DNA of 64,000 nucleotides, taken from positions 23,107,871 through 23,171,870 of the forward strand of contig NC_019876.2 of assembly GCF_002234675.1 (NCBI RefSeq). The letters are read 5' to 3'. Position numbers and translations under genes: made by a program. Within the stretch, counting starts at the first letter, position 1; each line of letters starts with the position of its first letter. This document shows, one piece after another, positions 20,521-34,097 of this stretch. The notes beneath the pieces were generated by a model. That model did no database searches. It had not been told where the DNA came from and was given only the letters and a program-made list of their open reading frames with translations. The stretch is from Oryzias latipes. Lineage: Eukaryota > Chordata > Actinopteri > Beloniformes > Adrianichthyidae.

Positions 20521-23500
20521 TTTTTTGTTGTTGCTTTATTTATTATCAACAATAATATGAACACAAAATGAATAACTAATGTAAAAATGTTTTATTCATA
20601 TAAGGCTATAATATGTATGTTGTAAAATATGATTTAAAAAAACAGCTGTTTACAATTTAACGTTTAATTACTTACACTTTATAATCTTTCTCGTTCTAAA
20701 TTTGAAGCGAATCAACAGAAAACACTGAAAGCAAAAACTTATATAAAAATAAAAGTTAAGATGTGCATTCAGTCTAAAGGATGACTTTTAGAAAAAGTCT
20801 CAAAGTCTCTTTGAGGAGCTGATTTGGTTGGTCCTGTATTGATTTGCTCTGTTCTGGAGAAGATTCTCTTAGGTGTCTGTTGTGGAGCTGCTTTTATATG
20901 AAATTATTTTCCTGCGGATTCTGCAATGTTTTATGATCTTTTATTATCAATACAAAGTCAAATGGTTCCATATTTTGCGATCTTTTCCCCGGACTGTGAG
21001 TCATTTCCTTTACGTTTTTGTGTTGCTCTACTTCCGGTCTTTTCCCCATCGTGCTCTCTTCGTCTCCTTCTCATACTCAGTTCATGTCCTACTTGCAAAC
21101 ATCCCCCGCCCCCGTTTCATTTGTGACAGACACATCACTAGGTGAAATGGTCATGGTCAAAGTTACCAATTGTATTTCCAAAGCAAATATAATTGCAAAA
21201 TATGTGCTACATCAAACCATTATCCAGATAATCGTTTGTGTTGAAGTCGTGATGTTTTGACTGCATGTATGCTCTGATTTATCAATAACAACCAGCAGAT
21301 GTCACTATTTCTAGCTGAAATGATCCTAACAGAGTGTTGCTCTCAGCCCAGTTGTGTTGAAGTTGGTCAGTGCTTCACGAGGCGTTGATGTGGCCTTTAC
21401 CGGTACCGGTGGTGTAGGACCTGAAATGCAGGAGACCAGGAACCGCAGCAGAAGCTTTAAACATCCAACAAACAAACATGACAAAACTATGGGAGCAACA
21501 AAAAGGCTTCCAGAGCAGAGCAGGGGAACCATTATATTTCTTACTAGTCGTAATATTCTAAAGCTGTACTTTATGAAGTGTTTTTGTGGTACTTTTTCTA
21601 AAGTATCTGAGTTTTGATCTTGTATATCAATGCTTCACCTCGAACTCTAGACTTGTATGCTTTCCAGATGTAAACTTCAAATATCCTCTTCACAGCTAAA
21701 TGATCTTTTTGTATACATTTACGTTTTTTTTATACCCAAAGGACAATTTCATTGTTTTTCTGCCCCTGCAGAAACACAAAGAAAGCTTCAAGAGAGATGA
21801 TAGCATGAACTTTTTATAAAGTTGAAACACTTTCAAGATCTGAACCTTTTTTAAAAAGCCTTGAAACGAACAGACCAAAGGAACAGAATATTTAAAAAAT
21901 GACAATTTTATTGGAGCAATGAAATGCCAACAAACGAGGTCAAATAAACCTCAGCCACGCATTTTGTGTTTTGCACAACAATTCTGTCCTATTTTTCATC
22001 TTTTTTCACCCAGAGCTCCCTGTCATCGGTTATAGAAACATTTAATGTCTTCACAAAGCTTTATGTAATGCGATAGGAGAAAAGCTGTTTATAGGTCTAC
22101 ACTTTCCTCCATCTTTTCTTTGTTCTGACAGCTTGGACAATTGGCGAATTTTCACATGTGAATTTTCAATTAAATCCATAAATCATAATTAGGGTTTATT
22201 TCTTATCTTTGCTATAATAACCCTGTGGCACCTTAACCTGGATTTGACCTGAAAAAGTGCTGAACAACACAGAATAATTTCCCCTCAACTCCGCAGCTCA
22301 AAGCTTACATCTAAACTACACTTTTTGACCTCAGATTGTCTCAGATGCTCTTAAGCGTCACCTAAATATTGCCAAACGGGATGTATGAGCTACAGGGGAC
22401 AAATTGTTCTACTTTCTCATTCTTTCATGGCACATTATATTCTGCATATTGCAGCAAATCCTTCTCAAAGACAGATTTATTTTAACCTCTTGAGACCTGG
22501 CATCCACATACGAGGACATCACATTGTGGGTTTTATTACCACTTTAGTTAACTTTGATTACTTAGGACCCTGTGACTAATGAAAAAGGCATATCCAACAA
22601 GAGGTTAAGAGATTAACTGGAGGTCAACAATAAACTTTAATCATTCAGTCGCTAGGAACTATCCACCTGCAGCAGGTTTGTACAGAGAGAAGCATTTGTT
22701 GGGGCAGAAGCAAAAGGATGCAGCTGACAGTTGTGCAAAGGAGATTGTTGCAATATTTGCAAAATTTCGCGTTGAAAGCTGAACAATTTCTGCACAGTGA
22801 ACTGTCCAGTTTCTTCATTCAGGAGCGTGTTCTAGCCTGTTGTAATGATAGCTGGACATTGATTAATGAGGAGGATACACACCCAACTCTGTGAAATGCT
22901 GAGGCAATAAAAGCTCAAGCCCACCCAAATCCCCCTGTAATCATTGAATGGCGTCTTTTCAGACAGATTTTTTCATTTACAGTAACAAATGAAAGGAAAA
23001 CTTGTTTTTGAGTTCACATTCACTTTTAAATTATTATGATTTTAACAGACCTGTCCTGAGCCCTGAAGGAAGCTGGGCCGACCACAGACTTTTGCAACAC
23101 TTACAGATGTTTAGAAACTGTGAGTAAATGAGCCACGAAGTGGTGAAAGGGAGGAAGCTGAAATGTATGTGATGAAATGTTCTCATTCTACAAAACATTA
23201 CATCGATAACAGTTAAACTTAAAGTCCTACCCTGATCATCTATTGATTTATTCCAAAAGCATTCCTAGTGGTCATTAATTTATGGTTATTCTGTTTTTAG
23301 CCTAAATCAACAAACCTGTGTCATTTTCTAGAACACAGTTTCTGCAGAGCGGCCTGGGTTCTGTAACCAGGTCACCTCTTAGTTGTGGCTGGGACTATTG
23401 GCGTTGAATAAGCCCGCCTTCTTCCCATCATCCATCTGTTTATGTGTTCTTCCACTTGCTCACAGCTCATCACACCCCCAACTTCACAATAATGGTGCAA

Positions 23501-25868
23501 CACAAATGGCGAGCAATATTGGAGCTAACCAAACATTCCGTTTTGAGACAGTTTTGACGAGAAAAAATAAGACGTACGTGGGTTTAGTCATCTACAAATG
23601 GATGCATAAGAATGGAACAGAGCAGGAGGTTGATTGTAACTTATTTTAAGCACAAAAGTAGTCCCCACACCGGGCCACACACATAAACCAACGCCAGACC
23701 AAACCTGTTCAGAAATCTGGCACAGAAACAACTGGCCTATGAGATTGTTCAGTAATGACAGAATTGCGTCAGAAAACAGCATGGAAAAGAGGACAGACTT
23801 TCATGGGCTCCTGAATAACAGCAATGTGAATTTGTCCACTATGGAGGGCATTTCTGAACCGGAATATTTTCCAACCATTTATACTATAGAATAAGTTCTT
23901 CTTGGTATCTACAGAGAACATTTGGGGCTTTTTAATAAAAACCAAATGTGAAAGGGTGGAGCTTTAGGAAACTGTTGTTTTTAGTGGATTTAAAACAATT
24001 TTGACCTGCCTTTTTTTCACTCTGGCAGTCAAGAAGATTTGGAATTTTATTTCATTTTTGTAGAGCTACACCAAAGGTTCTGAAGTACAGTACCAACATT
24101 TTAGAGCATTACATCCCTTTTGTTTTGTTTTTTAATATTCTCAAAATAAAAGCAGATCTAGCAGCTGAAAAGGCTAATGTTTAGTTAAGCCAGCCTCTGA
24201 TCATAGTAAATACATGACTGAGCTTTTAGTTGTAACCTTTATTCCTGCTTAAATTACAGCTACAATTTTAAAAATCTCAAAAAAAAAAAAGTAAACAAGG
24301 AATCAGATGATGACAATCTCAGGGGATCCATAGTTAGCCAAGCTTCATGCCAATTTCCTTGATCCCTTTTGTCTTTTAAGGCCATGAAAATAAACAAAAT
24401 ATATATAGATTTTAGATTTTTAAAGTATACAACTACATCAATTCATTTTCATTTATTTATAGAACACCTTCCACCACCATTCAAAGAGGCCCAAACTGTT
24501 ACACATAATATTAAATCAATAAATAATGCAATGATAAAACATAAAAGATTCAAAACAATTCAAAAAGAACTAAAAACATAATCAGTTTTCATCTGTGTCT
24601 GTTTGGATCCACAACTGCATGAAAGTTCCGGTAAGAAGTATTGCTCCTTTTTGATGTCTTGTTATGGGTATATCCAGAGTCAGACTGGAAAAATCTGCTG
24701 GTCAGGACCAAGTCTGATCCGGATTTAGTCCTGAGCCTTGCGTTTGGTCTGTATTCACACTGCCTTCAACCAGACTTTTCTGTTTTGAACCAAAGCGTGT
24801 AAACAAAACCATGTGACTGAAGATCTCTTCAGTAATTGGCCAGGGATTACAGGGGTGGGGCACAGAGAAAGAACAATGGAAATCATGCACTTTGCAATTC
24901 TTGTGGGTATAGTTAACGTTTTCCATCTTTATATTTTGAGGGTCTGTTTTGAATGTCTGTATTAACATCAGGTACAACAACTGCTACTTTGGTACGGTGG
25001 AGTCATGATGCAAGGCGGTTACTGGCTACAAGATGTGCCATATGTGTGCAAACTCAGAGGATGCTAGCAACTGCAGTGCTGAGGAGACAACAACTACAAA
25101 GGTATGCTGATAAGTGTTTATGACACTACTTTTTTTTAAAGCATCTTGTGCTTTGCCAAACTTCTTAACTTTCACCCTGCACTGTTCCGAAGACCGCTGG
25201 CATCCCTAACGCTCCATTTTATCCCTGAAGGTAGAAAATTCTTCTGAGTTGTTGTCCTTTTTTTTCTATTTCTGAGGAATGTATTCATCCGACCAAATTT
25301 CAATGAGTTGCTGTCTCTTGTCATTCCTCAATGTTTGTCCAGGGCTCACGGTTGCTTCCATCCTACTCTGTTTACATCCCATAATCCCTGGCTACAGTGG
25401 CCATTTGGTCCAGTTGTTCCACTCCAAGCACAGATTTTATTCAGACTGAGGAAAACTCAAAGTGAACCAAACCTCAGTCCAGTTAGAATTGAATTGACAC
25501 CACACCAAAAGATGGGTCTGAAAGCAGTTCCTGGTCCTGGACCAGGGTGCACTTTGGTGCTGAATAATGGTTGCAGAGTATCGGGGGAACTAATTCTGGT
25601 TCATTTTAAGCCAACCAAATGTCTTCAGTACACCCTTAATACACCTTTAATACTGTATTGTCAGGGTTTTCTGACTACAATCCTTGTCACAGATGAATAC
25701 TTTCAATCAGAGAAAAACAGCGATGAACTCCCTGGACATATAGGCCTATTCAGCAGATCTGAAAGAAAATCCTTTACGATTCTGGTCACAATGTTCTTCC
25801 TATGAAAGTTAATATTTCCCCAAAAAATCAGAACCAGCGAGTTGTTACAGATATGTACAAGGAAAATC
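20521..25868. other. Intergenic A/T-rich DNA
   Basis: No gene is supported. Short frames here look random. The block at about 23340-23660 is related in sequence to 31800-32010 and, inverted, to 38560-38720, so it is an interspersed repeat. Sequence at about 24690-25560 (GTTTGGTCTGTATTCACACT and similar) looks like a decayed DNA element, without ends I can define. Confidence 0.4.
23340..23660 (+). repeat. Interspersed repeat, unnamed family (copy 1)
   Basis: Shares phrases such as AGTTGTGG, GGCGT(T/G)GA, CCCATCAT, AGCTCA and a GAGCAATATTG-like block with 31800-32010, and in inverted form with 38560-38720. No coding content or terminal repeats were found. Confidence 0.5.
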
Positions 25869-25874
25869 TTTATT
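25869..25874 (-). promoter_or_regulatory. Candidate polyadenylation signal of the first receptor gene
   Basis: On the minus strand this reads AATAAA, with another at 25887-25882. It lies about 980 bp downstream of the stop codon at 26855 and would give a long 3' untranslated region containing the MITE at 26392-26596. No closer signal was noticed. Confidence 0.4.
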
Positions 25875-26391
25875 TTACTATTTTATTTATGTGAAAAGTC
25901 ATCAAATATAAAATATATTTAACAGCTTACATTAGGGATTGAAAAATCTTTAAAAAAAATACTGGATTTAACTTCATGTTAAAATTTCTTATAAACTATT
26001 TACAAATACAGAATTTTAGCTTGTTCTTCATCAAGAAAAAGATGAGTTAGACAAAGTTTTAACAGTTCAGTCTTCAAAGTTGTTGATATACAAATGCAAT
26101 TATAAAAGATAAATGTTCATACAAAAGGATCTGAATGACTGAAGGACAGAATGGGCCAGCTGCAGAGCAGTCAGGGGTCCATGCTGACTTCTGTCCACCA
26201 CAGAAAGAGCAGACATTATGCACAAGAGCACCAGAGGCTGGTGGAAAAAATGTTATCTGGACTAATAATTTAGATTTTCCTTCCCTTCACTCTGATGGTT
26301 GTTTGCACATCGATCACCCACAACATTGTGATTCTCAGTGGAAGGAAGAGTGGTGATTTCAGCAAAATCCTGCTGTGATCATGGGATTCTT

Positions 26392-26596
26392 AACCCTTCT
26401 GCTATCTTGTGGGGTCAAAATGACCCCACCCTTACATTGACATCTTATCCCTCCCATGAGAGAGGTGGATAAAGGTGAAAAGGATTTCATGTACTCCACG
26501 GACACCAGTGAAGATCACAAATCATTGAAGAAAAAAGGTTCAGGGTCCAGATGACCCAACTCCCAACGTTAAAGTGCCTTGGAAAGCACAAGGGTT
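26392..26596 (-). mobile_element. TTAA-flanked MITE, copy 1
   Basis: Ends are CCCTTCTGCTATC and AAGCACAAGGG with TTAA on both sides, the target duplication of piggyBac-type transposons. The 200-bp interior (TGACCCCACCCTTACATTGA, ACACCAGTGAAGATCACAAA) is shared with the other copies in this window. It lies in the presumed 3' untranslated region of the first receptor gene. Confidence 0.75.
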
Positions 26597-26854
26597 AAAT
26601 CCACATGGATGCTTTTTTGAAAGAAATCCCCTTTTGAATCGTTGGTGCCAACCCTGATCCATGATCTTGTCCTCTTTCCGCATTATAACGCTCAAATCAA
26701 ACATAGTTATTTTAACGGTAATGAATTCTAGTCAAGACAGATGTTGTCACTGATAACAGGAAGTTTCTCGACTTATAGCCAGCACAGAAAAGCTCTTTAA
26801 GAACAGATTCATGAACTTTGGTCTTTGTTGGTCCTTGGGAAACATCTCAAGTCC

Positions 26855-29800
26855 TTATTCACACTGTTCAACAGTGGCCAGCGTCTTCAGCTCCGGCTCG
26901 TTGTCCTCTTTGCCCGCCACACTGCTACTCCTCCCCTTGCTCTTGCTCTTAAAAGGCTTCCCAAGTTTAACCGACACCGAGTGCAGGACAGACATCTCAT
27001 CTGGAGAGGAGCTGTTGCGACCACGGCTGAAGATGGACGTGCTTCTGCTCTCAGAGTTGGTTGCTTCGAAAAGTTTGCCCATGAAACTAAACCCAGCCAG
27101 GCGAATGTGGGAGCTCCCAGCGAAGACGTAAAGGATGGGGTTGATGGCACTGCTGAAGTATGCGAAGGCTATAACATTGGGCCGTGCTGTCTTAGCAGCT
27201 TTGATCACTGACTCACTGTTCTGCAGGAGGCCGGCCACCTAAAGGACCAAGAGGAGAAACATTAACCAAGAGCCTTGGTAGAAATAGCATCCTACTACAG
27301 AAAAGACAAATGTCCTTAAAAGGCACTGCCTTGTATCGTTTCCAGCCATTTTTAAGCCTTAGCCACATGCCCCCTTTCAGGGAGTTGACCCATACGGGTG
27401 CTTTGAGTTTTTCTGCAAAGTCCAGGATAGTACACAGGAGCGAATGATTCTTAAAGGGAGTGCAGGTGTGTCTTGCTGATCCTTTAAGGATATATGACCA
27501 TCTTCAGACACGTCATGAAAATCAAACATTGCCATGCATGTTCTGAGGTGTAACCTGAAGAATTCGTAAGAATAATGTATGTTTCACGCATTTATGACGT
27601 ACATGTGATGCTGTTGTATGGTGCCGTTATACCACACAGGTCATTCCTCACTGACTGCATGCAAATGCTGCATGCACGGGGTGTGCTGGTAATATCCATG
27701 TGCCTGTGGGATCCCCACGCAAACTACGCTCAGATTGTCTAATAACAATCCCTTTTGGGGCAACGGTGTTGTCTGAGCCTGTCCAGATCTCCTGAACTTT
27801 GTGATGTTTGTCTTATTTTTATCAAGACAATAACAATTAAAAAAAGGTCCTCTAATTTTATTCTTCTTTATCTCCCCCCTGGTTAATGCGGGACAAAAGG
27901 TCTTCAACCTGGGTCTCAAGGAGACGGAAACACAATGAAGCTGGCTGTCCTTCAAATGCAGCCCCTACAACAGTAATGAAGCTCACCATACTGGGAGAGA
28001 CTCTAAATGATGTCATGAACTCCGACATGGAGATGCTTTTGTAGAGCTCTGCAAAATGAATAAATCTGATCTCTCAACATCTTCTGTGTCTTCCGTGCAT
28101 TGTAAATGAGATAAAAACAGACACTGCTCAATGTAGCCATCAGGCTCAAAACATCTGCCAGTAGCTCCTCCCACGTCTGGGGCGTCCAACTTATGAGCAC
28201 ATATCTGGACAGGCGTTGAGCAGCAAATTTGCTGCGTGGCGAAGGAGAGGTGACTGATGCTTATTTGATGTTCAAATCATGTTTTGTGTCAACACAGGTT
28301 TACCTTTTTTGTTATCTACCTGCATCAGCTGATTCCAAATTGTGACTGACTAAAAACTCCTGATTCAGGTGTACAGATGCAACCAGGACAAGGTGGAAAA
28401 CAACCAGGGCTGTTTAGGACAAGGCTTGAAGGCCACCGGTTACCACCATGGTGGAATGCCTAGTTAAAAGTCTTTGAAAGTTTCATTTGGTTCAGCAGAC
28501 TCACCTCAATGATGTTGATGATGTGATAAGGCAGCCAGAAAACAACAAAAGCTGAGAGGATGAGCAAGATGAGGCGGCTGCCCTTCCCTTTGATCTGGAA
28601 CATGGCGCTCTTCAGGCGGCATATGACCGACGAGTAACAGCTACTGATGAGCGAAAAGGGCACAATGCAGCCCATGATGGTCTCAAACAGGTACTGGAAA
28701 ACCTGGTGAGGGACACTCCTCCAGTGATAGGGTATGCAATAGTACAGAATGGTGCCGTTCCCCATCGGTTTCTTCACATTACTGTAAGACAGAGAAAAAA
28801 GAGGTGAATGAGTCATCAGAGTCCATTTGCAACCATATCAAACTAGTGTTTTTGATATAATTTCATAAAAAAAAATGTCACATGTCCAAATATAAAAAAA
28901 AGGATTTCAATTCATTTTAGCTCAGAATATTGATTTGGACATAAATACATGAATATTTTAAATGTGCAAAATTAAAACAAAATGCCTGATGGAGTTTCAC
29001 AATCTTTTCAATATTTAAAGTCTAAGGCAAATGATTTTGTATTAATCTCTGAAAAACATCAACTGAAAAAAATGTTTTTTTTTAATATCATTCTTGTTTA
29101 ATGTAATGCTTTTTCAAAAATAGTTTTAAAAATTACCTTACGTTTTATTTTGAAAATTCTCAATTTCTCGAAAGAAAAATAAATCAATAAGCACCCCCCT
29201 TAATTTAAAAGAAATAACAAATGTTCATTAATGTTTCTGAGCGAAAATAAAGAAACTCTTCTAAACAGCTGAAGAATCTATTTTCTTGACCATCTCAGAA
29301 ATACTGCTTTTTCGTTTTGACCAGTAGATATCAGTATTTTCCTCAATCATTTTTCTTGATAAATAGAAATGGAAAACCATAAAAAGAGACTTTTGATAGA
29401 CGTTTTATAAAACATGAACAAACAAATGTGTCTTTAATCCTAACCCTACAGACATGGATTTAGGCTCACCTGCGGTAAAAGGGCATCGGCAGTGACAGCA
29501 GGAACGCTAACACCCAAACTCCCAGCAGGAGAACCAGGAGCGAGCGCTTGGTCCTCATTCTATGAGACATGAAAGGCCTCGAGACAGCCAGCCAGCGGTC
29601 CATGCTCATCAGACAGATCAGGTAAATGGACACGTACATGTTCACACTTGACAGGTAATGCACCAGCTTGCACGCCACGGTGCCAAACTCCCAGCCCCTT
29701 CCTCCAGCCAGGTATCTGAGGAAAAGAGGGGCGCTCAGCAGGACGAAGGCGTCTGCCATCGCCAGGTTCAGCACCAACAGACACGTCACCGAGCGCTTCT

Positions 29801-29954
29801 TCACCCGGCAGAGCACCGACCAAACCACAAACAAGTTCCCAGGAAAGCCCAGCAGAAATGCCAGAGACAGGATGGCGACCCCGACCAGGGCAGAGGTGCT
29901 CATGGATCTGGAGGGCGGCTGCAAAGAAACGCTGATGTTTCCGGTGGATGCCAT
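26855..29954 (-). CDS. Leukotriene B4 receptor-like GPCR, first gene (381 aa, three coding exons)
   Basis: Coding exons 29954-29470, 28781-28505 and 27238-26855 join in phase (1146 nt with stop). The chain starts MASTGNISVSLQPPSRSMST with an N-glycosylation site (NIS), then seven membrane segments. Seen: TM1 GFPGNLFVVWSVL, TM2 LNLAMADAF with the conserved Asp, Cys in VACKLVHYL pairing with Cys in YYCIPYHW of loop 2, intact DRW in LMSMDRWLAV, TM6 FWLPYHIINII, TM7 SSAINPILYVFAG, and a Ser-rich tail ending LKTLATVEQCE. These are hallmarks of the BLT group, Gi-coupled plasma-membrane receptors for leukotriene B4 that drive leukocyte chemotaxis. An upstream acceptor (CATTTCTCAG, exon from 29965) shows a 5' untranslated intron. 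A second paralogue follows at 36.5-40.9 kb. BLT1 versus BLT2 type is not resolved; a related chemoattractant receptor is possible. Confidence 0.85.
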
Positions 29955-30783
29955 TGATGAGGCCTCTGAGAAATGCAGGTTTAACAACCACCTTCAAATG
30001 AGAAAAGGGAAGAGCAAAAACAGAAGTGTTAATGTAGCATTTCAAGAGTTGATTTGAACTAGCCAGATAACGTGATTCTAATCTACACTGTGTTTAAGTA
30101 GCCATAGTGTTGAATTTTTAGAGCTAACATAACTCTTTCCGGTGTTAATCATTGACACGATCTGTACAACTTCAACACTATAAAGTGTTAATAAAAGAGT
30201 TATCTTTATTCTGCCCATTTTAACTCAGAGCATTAACATCAGAACTTAGAATATAGGTTTGGATTCTCACAGTTGCTGTTGTTGTAATAACTCTGAAAAA
30301 GTTATGACAGTGTGACTGCAAATATTTGACTCTGGGGAATTTGTTGTGTTAAACAGCATGAAATGTATCAGGAATTGTGCAACATTTGAGCAGAAGGAAC
30401 TGGCCTCCTATACACAACAGAACTACATTCAATCACAGAAACACACAAAAAGGACTGACAGTTTTAAAAAGATGAGTCACTATTTTTCTTTCATCCTCTT
30501 TCCTAATCCAGGAATTATCCAAAGAAATTTAGCATTGTTTGGCCAAAAATATTAGTTTAGAGCATATGGGTGTTGGCAGCAGTTTCTTTTTTTCTGTTTC
30601 CAGCTGTCTAGGTTTGAATTTCTTATCTGGCGTCCGAATGAATTCCCTTTGGAATTTATTCTCAAATTTAAGTCTTTTCTAGCTTTGAATCTCTACCACA
30701 CAAACACACCCTTAAGCAGCCCTCCAAAGAGAAAAATGAAGGGTTTAATCCCTTGATTTCTCTCCAGAGTCAAGAGAACTCAC

Positions 30784-31000
30784 CTTGATCTAAAGATTTC
30801 CCTCTTTCAAACTGTGGCAGTAGAGGTACTCCGAAGGTTTAAGCGTCTTCCTCACAGCCGGACTGAACTCCTCAGTTTGCTTCATCCCTCTCAAAGCTAA
30901 AGCTGACAGGAAGCTCAACACATTGGGCAAGACTGGTTCTGTGAGGGGAAACCACAGAAAGTCAGTTTGTGCTCTCCGTGTCAGTGGCCATTGTTCCTCC
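30784..31000 (-). other. Candidate 5' untranslated exon of the first receptor gene
   Basis: A strong donor (ATCAAG|GTGAGTTCT) lies at 30784/30783 on the minus strand, 820 bp upstream of the acceptor at 29965 that precedes the start codon. The upstream limit is a guess. It carries an ATG-started frame (31023-30790) without family resemblance, so I treat the exon as untranslated. Confidence 0.35.
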
Positions 31001-31799
31001 CACTCATGGAATCTCCCTGACATGCTTTTTGGGTTTAAAATGACCTGTTTTGATGCTTAACCACGGTAAAACTTAAGACTTAAAACTTAAAATGTGTTTT
31101 TCTAGCACGAAATGAAACCGGTTTTAAGCACTAAAAGTCTGAATATCTGAACATTTTCCACTTCCATTGATCTGCTACAATTTATGCACTGAACCATTTA
31201 TGTCCCATTTGGGAAAAATGGGAAATAAAGTTGGATTTCAGATTTGCCGGTGTTGGTTAAATAATACTCTGGCAGTAAAACAGTCCAAATGTGTCATGGA
31301 ACAGTGAAGACAAACCCTGATGTTCAATGAGATTTGCATCACAGCAGCCCAGGATCAAGCAGGGACATCAAGTTCTGTGGAAGGTGGATGTCAACCCATA
31401 ATCTCCGACAGTGACTATTCAACTGAAGTCTGAAGTAGTTTGGCCCGGTGTTTTCCTCACCAGACTCAACAACGATCTGAAAGCAGCCTTCAGTAAAGAT
31501 GGAGCAAAGTTGGAAGTTCTGTTAGGTTCTCCCACCTGCCAATCAACAGAGACACACCTATAAATGTGCAGAAATGTCTGTTTTAAAACAGTCAAACACC
31601 TTTGAGACCAGCCTCTAGTGGTTGTTCGAGGAACTGCAACATTTGGAAAAAGAAAAAAAAATGTATATTTTGAGTAGGTGGGTGAATCTGTTTGCGAGTT
31701 AAAAATGTACCACTCTGATCATCTTTTGATCTATTTTAAAAGTTCCCAGTAGTCTTTTGTCTAATAATTACCCTATTTTTAGGCAATTTTTTAAAGTCA

Positions 31800-32010
31800 T
31801 TTTCTAGGACATAGTTTCTGCAGAGCAGCAGGTCATCAAAAATTCACTTCTGAGTTGTGGATGGAACTGGTGGCGTGGAGTGAGCCTACCTTCATCTCCC
31901 ATCATGCCTTTGCTTACTCTCCTGCTAGCTCACAGCCCCTCACAACCCCAACCTAACATTACAGCAGCAAAAATGCAGAGCAATATTGCAGTCATCCAGT
32001 CGTACAGCCA
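31800..32010 (+). repeat. Interspersed repeat, unnamed family (copy 2)
   Basis: Related to 23340-23660 and to the inverted copy at 38560-38720: AGTTGTGGATGGAACTGG, CTCACAGCCCCTCACAACCC, GCAGAGCAATATTG. It has no coding content. Confidence 0.5.
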
Positions 32011-32339
32011 GATGTCTGATTAGCAAAGCTTTTTTCCATATATCCATCCATAGTTATATAGCTTAGTAGCTCCTGATTATTTCCTCTATATTTTACAATT
32101 TCAAAAAGTTTTCAGTGAGAAAACTGTAAAAAGTATTTTTGATTTTTTTTTTAACAACATGAATCCAGGCTAAATCATGCAGGTTTTTTTTTTTTTTTTC
32201 CAGAAATGCTACTAAAATAGCATCAGCAAAAAATCTAAACAGACCAAAACCTCAATAAACTTTGCAATCAGGACGTTTTGGTTCCTGGTTGTTGGTTTAC
32301 AACTCCCTGCCAAAAGAAAATCAGGGAAACTCTAACATT

Positions 32340-32610
32340 CTATTCCATTCAATTGTATTTATATATATAACACAGTTGTCTCAACAGGCTTCACTAATTG
32401 TACAAGAAATACAATTTGGTAAAAAATGCAATAGCTGATTACTAAACTAAACTAAACTAAACTAAACTAAACTGGACATCCCTTAGACTCTCCTTCTTTG
32501 TGAGAAAAACTCCTTAAAAAAGAGATTCCAGGGGGGAAAAAGAAGAAACCTCAGGGATGTCCACACAAAGGAGGGATCCCCTCGCAGGACGGACAGGCGA
32601 TATACCAGGA
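32340..32610 (-). mobile_element. LINE-type 3' end, minus-strand copy, with (ACTAA)n
   Basis: Inverted relative of 19980-20260: contains GAAGAAACCTCAGGGATGTC, GGAGGGATCCCCTCGCAGG and ACAACAGTTGTCT-like parts. A short (ACTAA)n array (32441-32475) lies inside it. Confidence 0.65.
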
Positions 32611-32724
32611 CTACAACTACTAACATAGTTTTTTTTTTTTTTTTGTTGAAAGAACACATTCAGGTGATTGAGTAAGAGAGAACGAGGGTTCCAGGAGGCC
32701 TGTTGATACATGACTGTTAACGTC

Positions 32725-34097
32725 AGACTTTTGGCAGAGATGTTCTTCTTTCATCAATCTCCTGCTGTGGCAGGTTGGTGGACAGAACTTGATAAACATT
32801 TGCCGCAGTTTCTTTTCCGTATAAACTTGTGTTTTTAAATTGGAATCTGCCGAAGGGAGACGGCGGGGGCTGAGGATCGTTCTCTCTTAAGTCACACAGA
32901 CTCATTGACAGCATCCTGGCAGCAACCCTCATATACTTCCTCCTCCAGTTGGACAAAATGTTTCAGCATCAAGTCAGAACTGTTCTGAGCCAGTCAGCGA
33001 CCGCCTGACGACGTTCAGCCTCATCCAGGCTGAAAACGTCTCAGTTCCAGTCTGACAGCGACATCTGAGGATTTATTCTACTGGCAGCTTCTGTTCCACT
33101 GTTGCGTCCTCTTTTGTTGTATCCATGACAGGGTTGGATGCACACACTCCTGCACAAAACACCTCTTTCTGTGCAAAAAAAGGAAACTCAGTGACTGTAT
33201 TTTGACAACAAGCTCTTATGCAGTGACACCTTTCCACAGCAGTAAAATGGAACAGGATGTGACTCAGTGTGAGCCTTTGATCAAACTGTTGTCAAAAAAC
33301 TCTGAAAACATCTCAGTCATTCAGAGCTGACTGCGGAGTCTCAGAGCCACCATGAGATGTTAGAGATCCTGAATGTGATAGTACAATGTGAATTTTCTGT
33401 CTCTACCTACAAAATTAAATGTAGAGCATTTCAAAATGTGAAAATTGCCTGAAGACGGTTAACCAAAAAAATCAACCCTGTTTCTTCTCTGTGAGGCAAA
33501 GCTTTTTCAAAGGGTTCAAATGATGAGTATGATCAATCTTCCAATGGAGTGGAGGTATCATGGAATAATAATTTTTCTGAGGTCTAGGCTTGACCTGTTG
33601 ATCTGTCTAATTCATGTCAATGGCTTTCCTGTAAAGTTTCCTGAAAGCAACAGGGGTTGATTCAGAAAGGATGCAGGATGGAGAAAGGAACACTAAACGG
33701 TTGCAAAAATGTCAAATCTAATGTAGCATTAATGATTAAAAAAAGGAAGCTGTTTTTATGATAAATAAAATAAAACCAAAATTAGCTTACCGTACATCAA
33801 GACATATCAACCACATGAACAAATGTTGACGCACATCTGCCAGATGTCAGACTTTTGGCAGAGATTCACATGTTCTTCTGTCATCAATCTCCTGCTCTGG
33901 CAGGTTGGTGGACAGAACTTGCCAAACATTGCCACAATTTTTTTTTTCATATAAACTTGGGTTGTTAAATGGGAATCTGCTGAAGGGGGATGGCGGAGGA
34001 ACAAGCTTTGATGCAATGACACCTGTACACAGCAGTAAAATGGAACAGGATGTGACTCAGTGTGAGCCTTTGATCAAACTGTTGTCAAAAAACTCTT
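32725..34097 (-). repeat. Duplicated block with coding-like end, second copy internally deleted
   Basis: Bases 33849-34097 repeat parts of 32728-32870 and 33205-33295 (for example TGTGACTCAGTGTGAGCCTT in both), lacking the sequence between. On the minus strand both copies can be read to a similar protein end: copy one has GRFQFKNTSLY, QVLSTNLPQQEID and SLPKV-stop (frame 32956-32723), and copy two keeps QVLSTNLPEQEID and SLPKV-stop. I do not recognise the protein. It may be a fragment of a duplicated exon or of a repeat. Confidence 0.5.

Noticed and set aside
25308-25805. Plus-strand 165-codon frame
   Set aside because: No family resemblance, A/T-rich non-coding surroundings, and repeat-like sequence; probably chance.
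28003-28200. Minus-strand frame in the receptor intron as an extra exon
   Set aside because: The receptor exons on both sides join in phase without it, and it has no receptor-like content.
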